The notes below the pieces were generated by a model that was not told the origin of the DNA, did not search any database, and was given only the letters and a program-made list of their open reading frames with translations. Of a stretch of DNA of 64,000 nt, positions 63,481 to 64,000 are shown one piece after another. The first letter of the stretch is position 1. Each line of letters starts with the position of its first letter. The stretch is from the NCBI GenBank assembly GCA_035566015.1, contig DATMRS010000022.1:1-64000 (forward strand), read 5' to 3'. This stretch comes from DATMRS01 sp035566015. GTDB taxonomy: Bacteria > Pseudomonadota > Alphaproteobacteria > Sphingomonadales > Sphingomonadaceae. The translations under genes and the position numbers were made by a program.

Positions 63481-63729
63481 ATGGGGCAGGACGCGGACGC
63501 CATCACCGAGCTTTCCTTCGAGGACGCGTTGAAGCGGCTCGAGGCGATCGTGCAGAAACTGGAAAGCGGCGAGGCGTCGCTTGACGAATCGATCACGCTC
63601 TATGCCGAGGGCGATCGGCTGCGCGCGCAATGCGAGGCGCGGCTGGCGGCGGCGCAGGCGCGGATCGAGAAGATCACGCTGGGCGGCGACGGCAGGCCCA
63701 CCGGAACCCGCCCCTTCGATGCCGAATGA
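63481..63729 (+). CDS. xseB: Exodeoxyribonuclease VII small subunit
   Basis: An 82-residue subunit with the family core LSFEDALKRLEAIVQKLESGEASLDESITLYAEG. Several copies coat the XseA large subunit. ATG 63481 is used; a TTG at 63445 overlapping the ligase stop is possible because neither start has a good ribosome site. It overlaps the following prenyl synthase gene by 11 bp, the standard xseB-ispA arrangement. Confidence 0.94.
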   Translation: MGQDADAITELSFEDALKRLEAIVQKLESGEASLDESITLYAEGDRLRAQCEARLAAAQARIEKITLGGDGRPTGTRPFDAE

Positions 63730-64000
63730 CGGCGTGACGGGCGCTGCCCCGTTCGGCCTCAAAACGGAACTCGATCGCATCGCGACCGAGATCGACCGAC
63801 ATTTCGACCTGCTGCTCGCGCTTACCGACGATCCGCGCCGCCGCCTTTATGAGGCGATGCGTCATGCCGCGATCGGGGGCGGCAAGCGGTTGCGACCCTT
63901 GCTTGTTCGTGCGGCCTGCGATCTTTTTCACGTCGATCGCGCGGCTTCCTCGCGTGTCGGCCTCGCGATCGAGTGCATCCATGTCTATTCGCTGATCCAC
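63719..64000 (+). CDS. ispA: Farnesyl (polyprenyl) diphosphate synthase, N-terminal part
   Basis: The ATG at 63719 opens a frame that runs to the right edge (94 residues). It contains GGGKRLRPLLVRAACDLF, the isoprenoid-diphosphate binding region, and AIECIHVYSLIH, which immediately precedes the first Asp-rich motif, lost at the edge. The enzyme condenses IPP and DMAPP from the MEP pathway (ispH is in this window). Overlap with xseB supports the start. Confidence 0.92.
   Translation, partial: MPNDGVTGAAPFGLKTELDRIATEIDRHFDLLLALTDDPRRRLYEAMRHAAIGGGKRLRPLLVRAACDLFHVDRAASSRVGLAIECIHVYSLIH

Overview
The window is GC-rich, densely packed alphaproteobacterial chromosome, almost certainly from a sphingomonad (Sphingomonadaceae). 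The pointers are the DUF1013/TrcR cell-cycle regulator, separate glyQ and glyS genes followed by ppdK, the ispH-thrB-rnhA order, large TonB-dependent receptors beside catabolic genes, and two families of GC-rich palindromic repeats. No insertion sequence, phage, CRISPR array or rRNA was seen; the only RNA gene is a tRNA-Lys.

Layout. (1) 1-7.3 kb is an accessory catabolic cluster: the N-terminus of a Rieske oxygenase, a MarR regulator, an ACMSD-type amidohydrolase, a short MetE-like methyltransferase, an MFS carrier, a YfcG-like glutathione transferase and an FAD oxidoreductase. (2) 7.4-10.3 kb holds a small hypothetical gene and clpB. (3) 10.4-15.9 kb is a second catabolic block: a DUF3237 protein, a TonB receptor, an AAHS-type MFS carrier, an ABM-domain protein and a MaoC hydratase. 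Receptor and carrier share an identical 12-bp palindrome in the same position relative to their -10 boxes. (4) 15.9-26.5 kb is housekeeping: ychF, pth, rplY, a DsbA-like protein, a TraB/GumN protein, glyQ, glyS and ppdK. (5) 26.6-34.0 kb is a minus-strand Tad/Cpa pilus operon (cpaA-B-C-D-E, tadB, tadC plus a helix-hairpin-helix membrane protein) with no cpaF ATPase or pilin gene. (6) 34.1-41.96 kb carries a hydrolase/FAD-oxidase pair, ispH-thrB-rnhA, two lipoproteins, a BI-1 protein, thpR, folK and tRNA-Lys. (7) 42.0-49.5 kb is a third catabolic block: an MmyB-type regulator diverging from DUF849, NTF2-like, MFS and thioesterase genes, then a TonB receptor broken by three single-base frameshifts. 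(8) 49.5-64 kb contains a small CxxC protein, a CDP-alcohol phosphotransferase and a nucleotidyltransferase meeting tail to tail, sdhCDA without sdhB, a soluble chemoreceptor, prmA, clpA, a quinone oxidoreductase, trcR, an acyl-CoA ligase, xseB and the start of ispA.

How the genes fit together. The three catabolic blocks each pair uptake (TonB receptor and/or MFS carrier) with CoA, ring or side-chain chemistry and a local regulator or operator, which suits an oligotroph using aromatic or other hydrophobic acids. The substrates cannot be read from sequence.

The most unusual observation is a ~109-bp nested palindrome lying in frame inside glyS, adding about 36 residues to the glycyl-tRNA synthetase beta subunit. 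The same two units occur in the opposite arrangement in the ppdK downstream spacer. A separate ~95-bp inverted-repeat family occurs at three intergenic sites. Other points of interest are the shared operator, the decayed receptor with an intact composite palindrome upstream, and the missing cpaF and sdhB.
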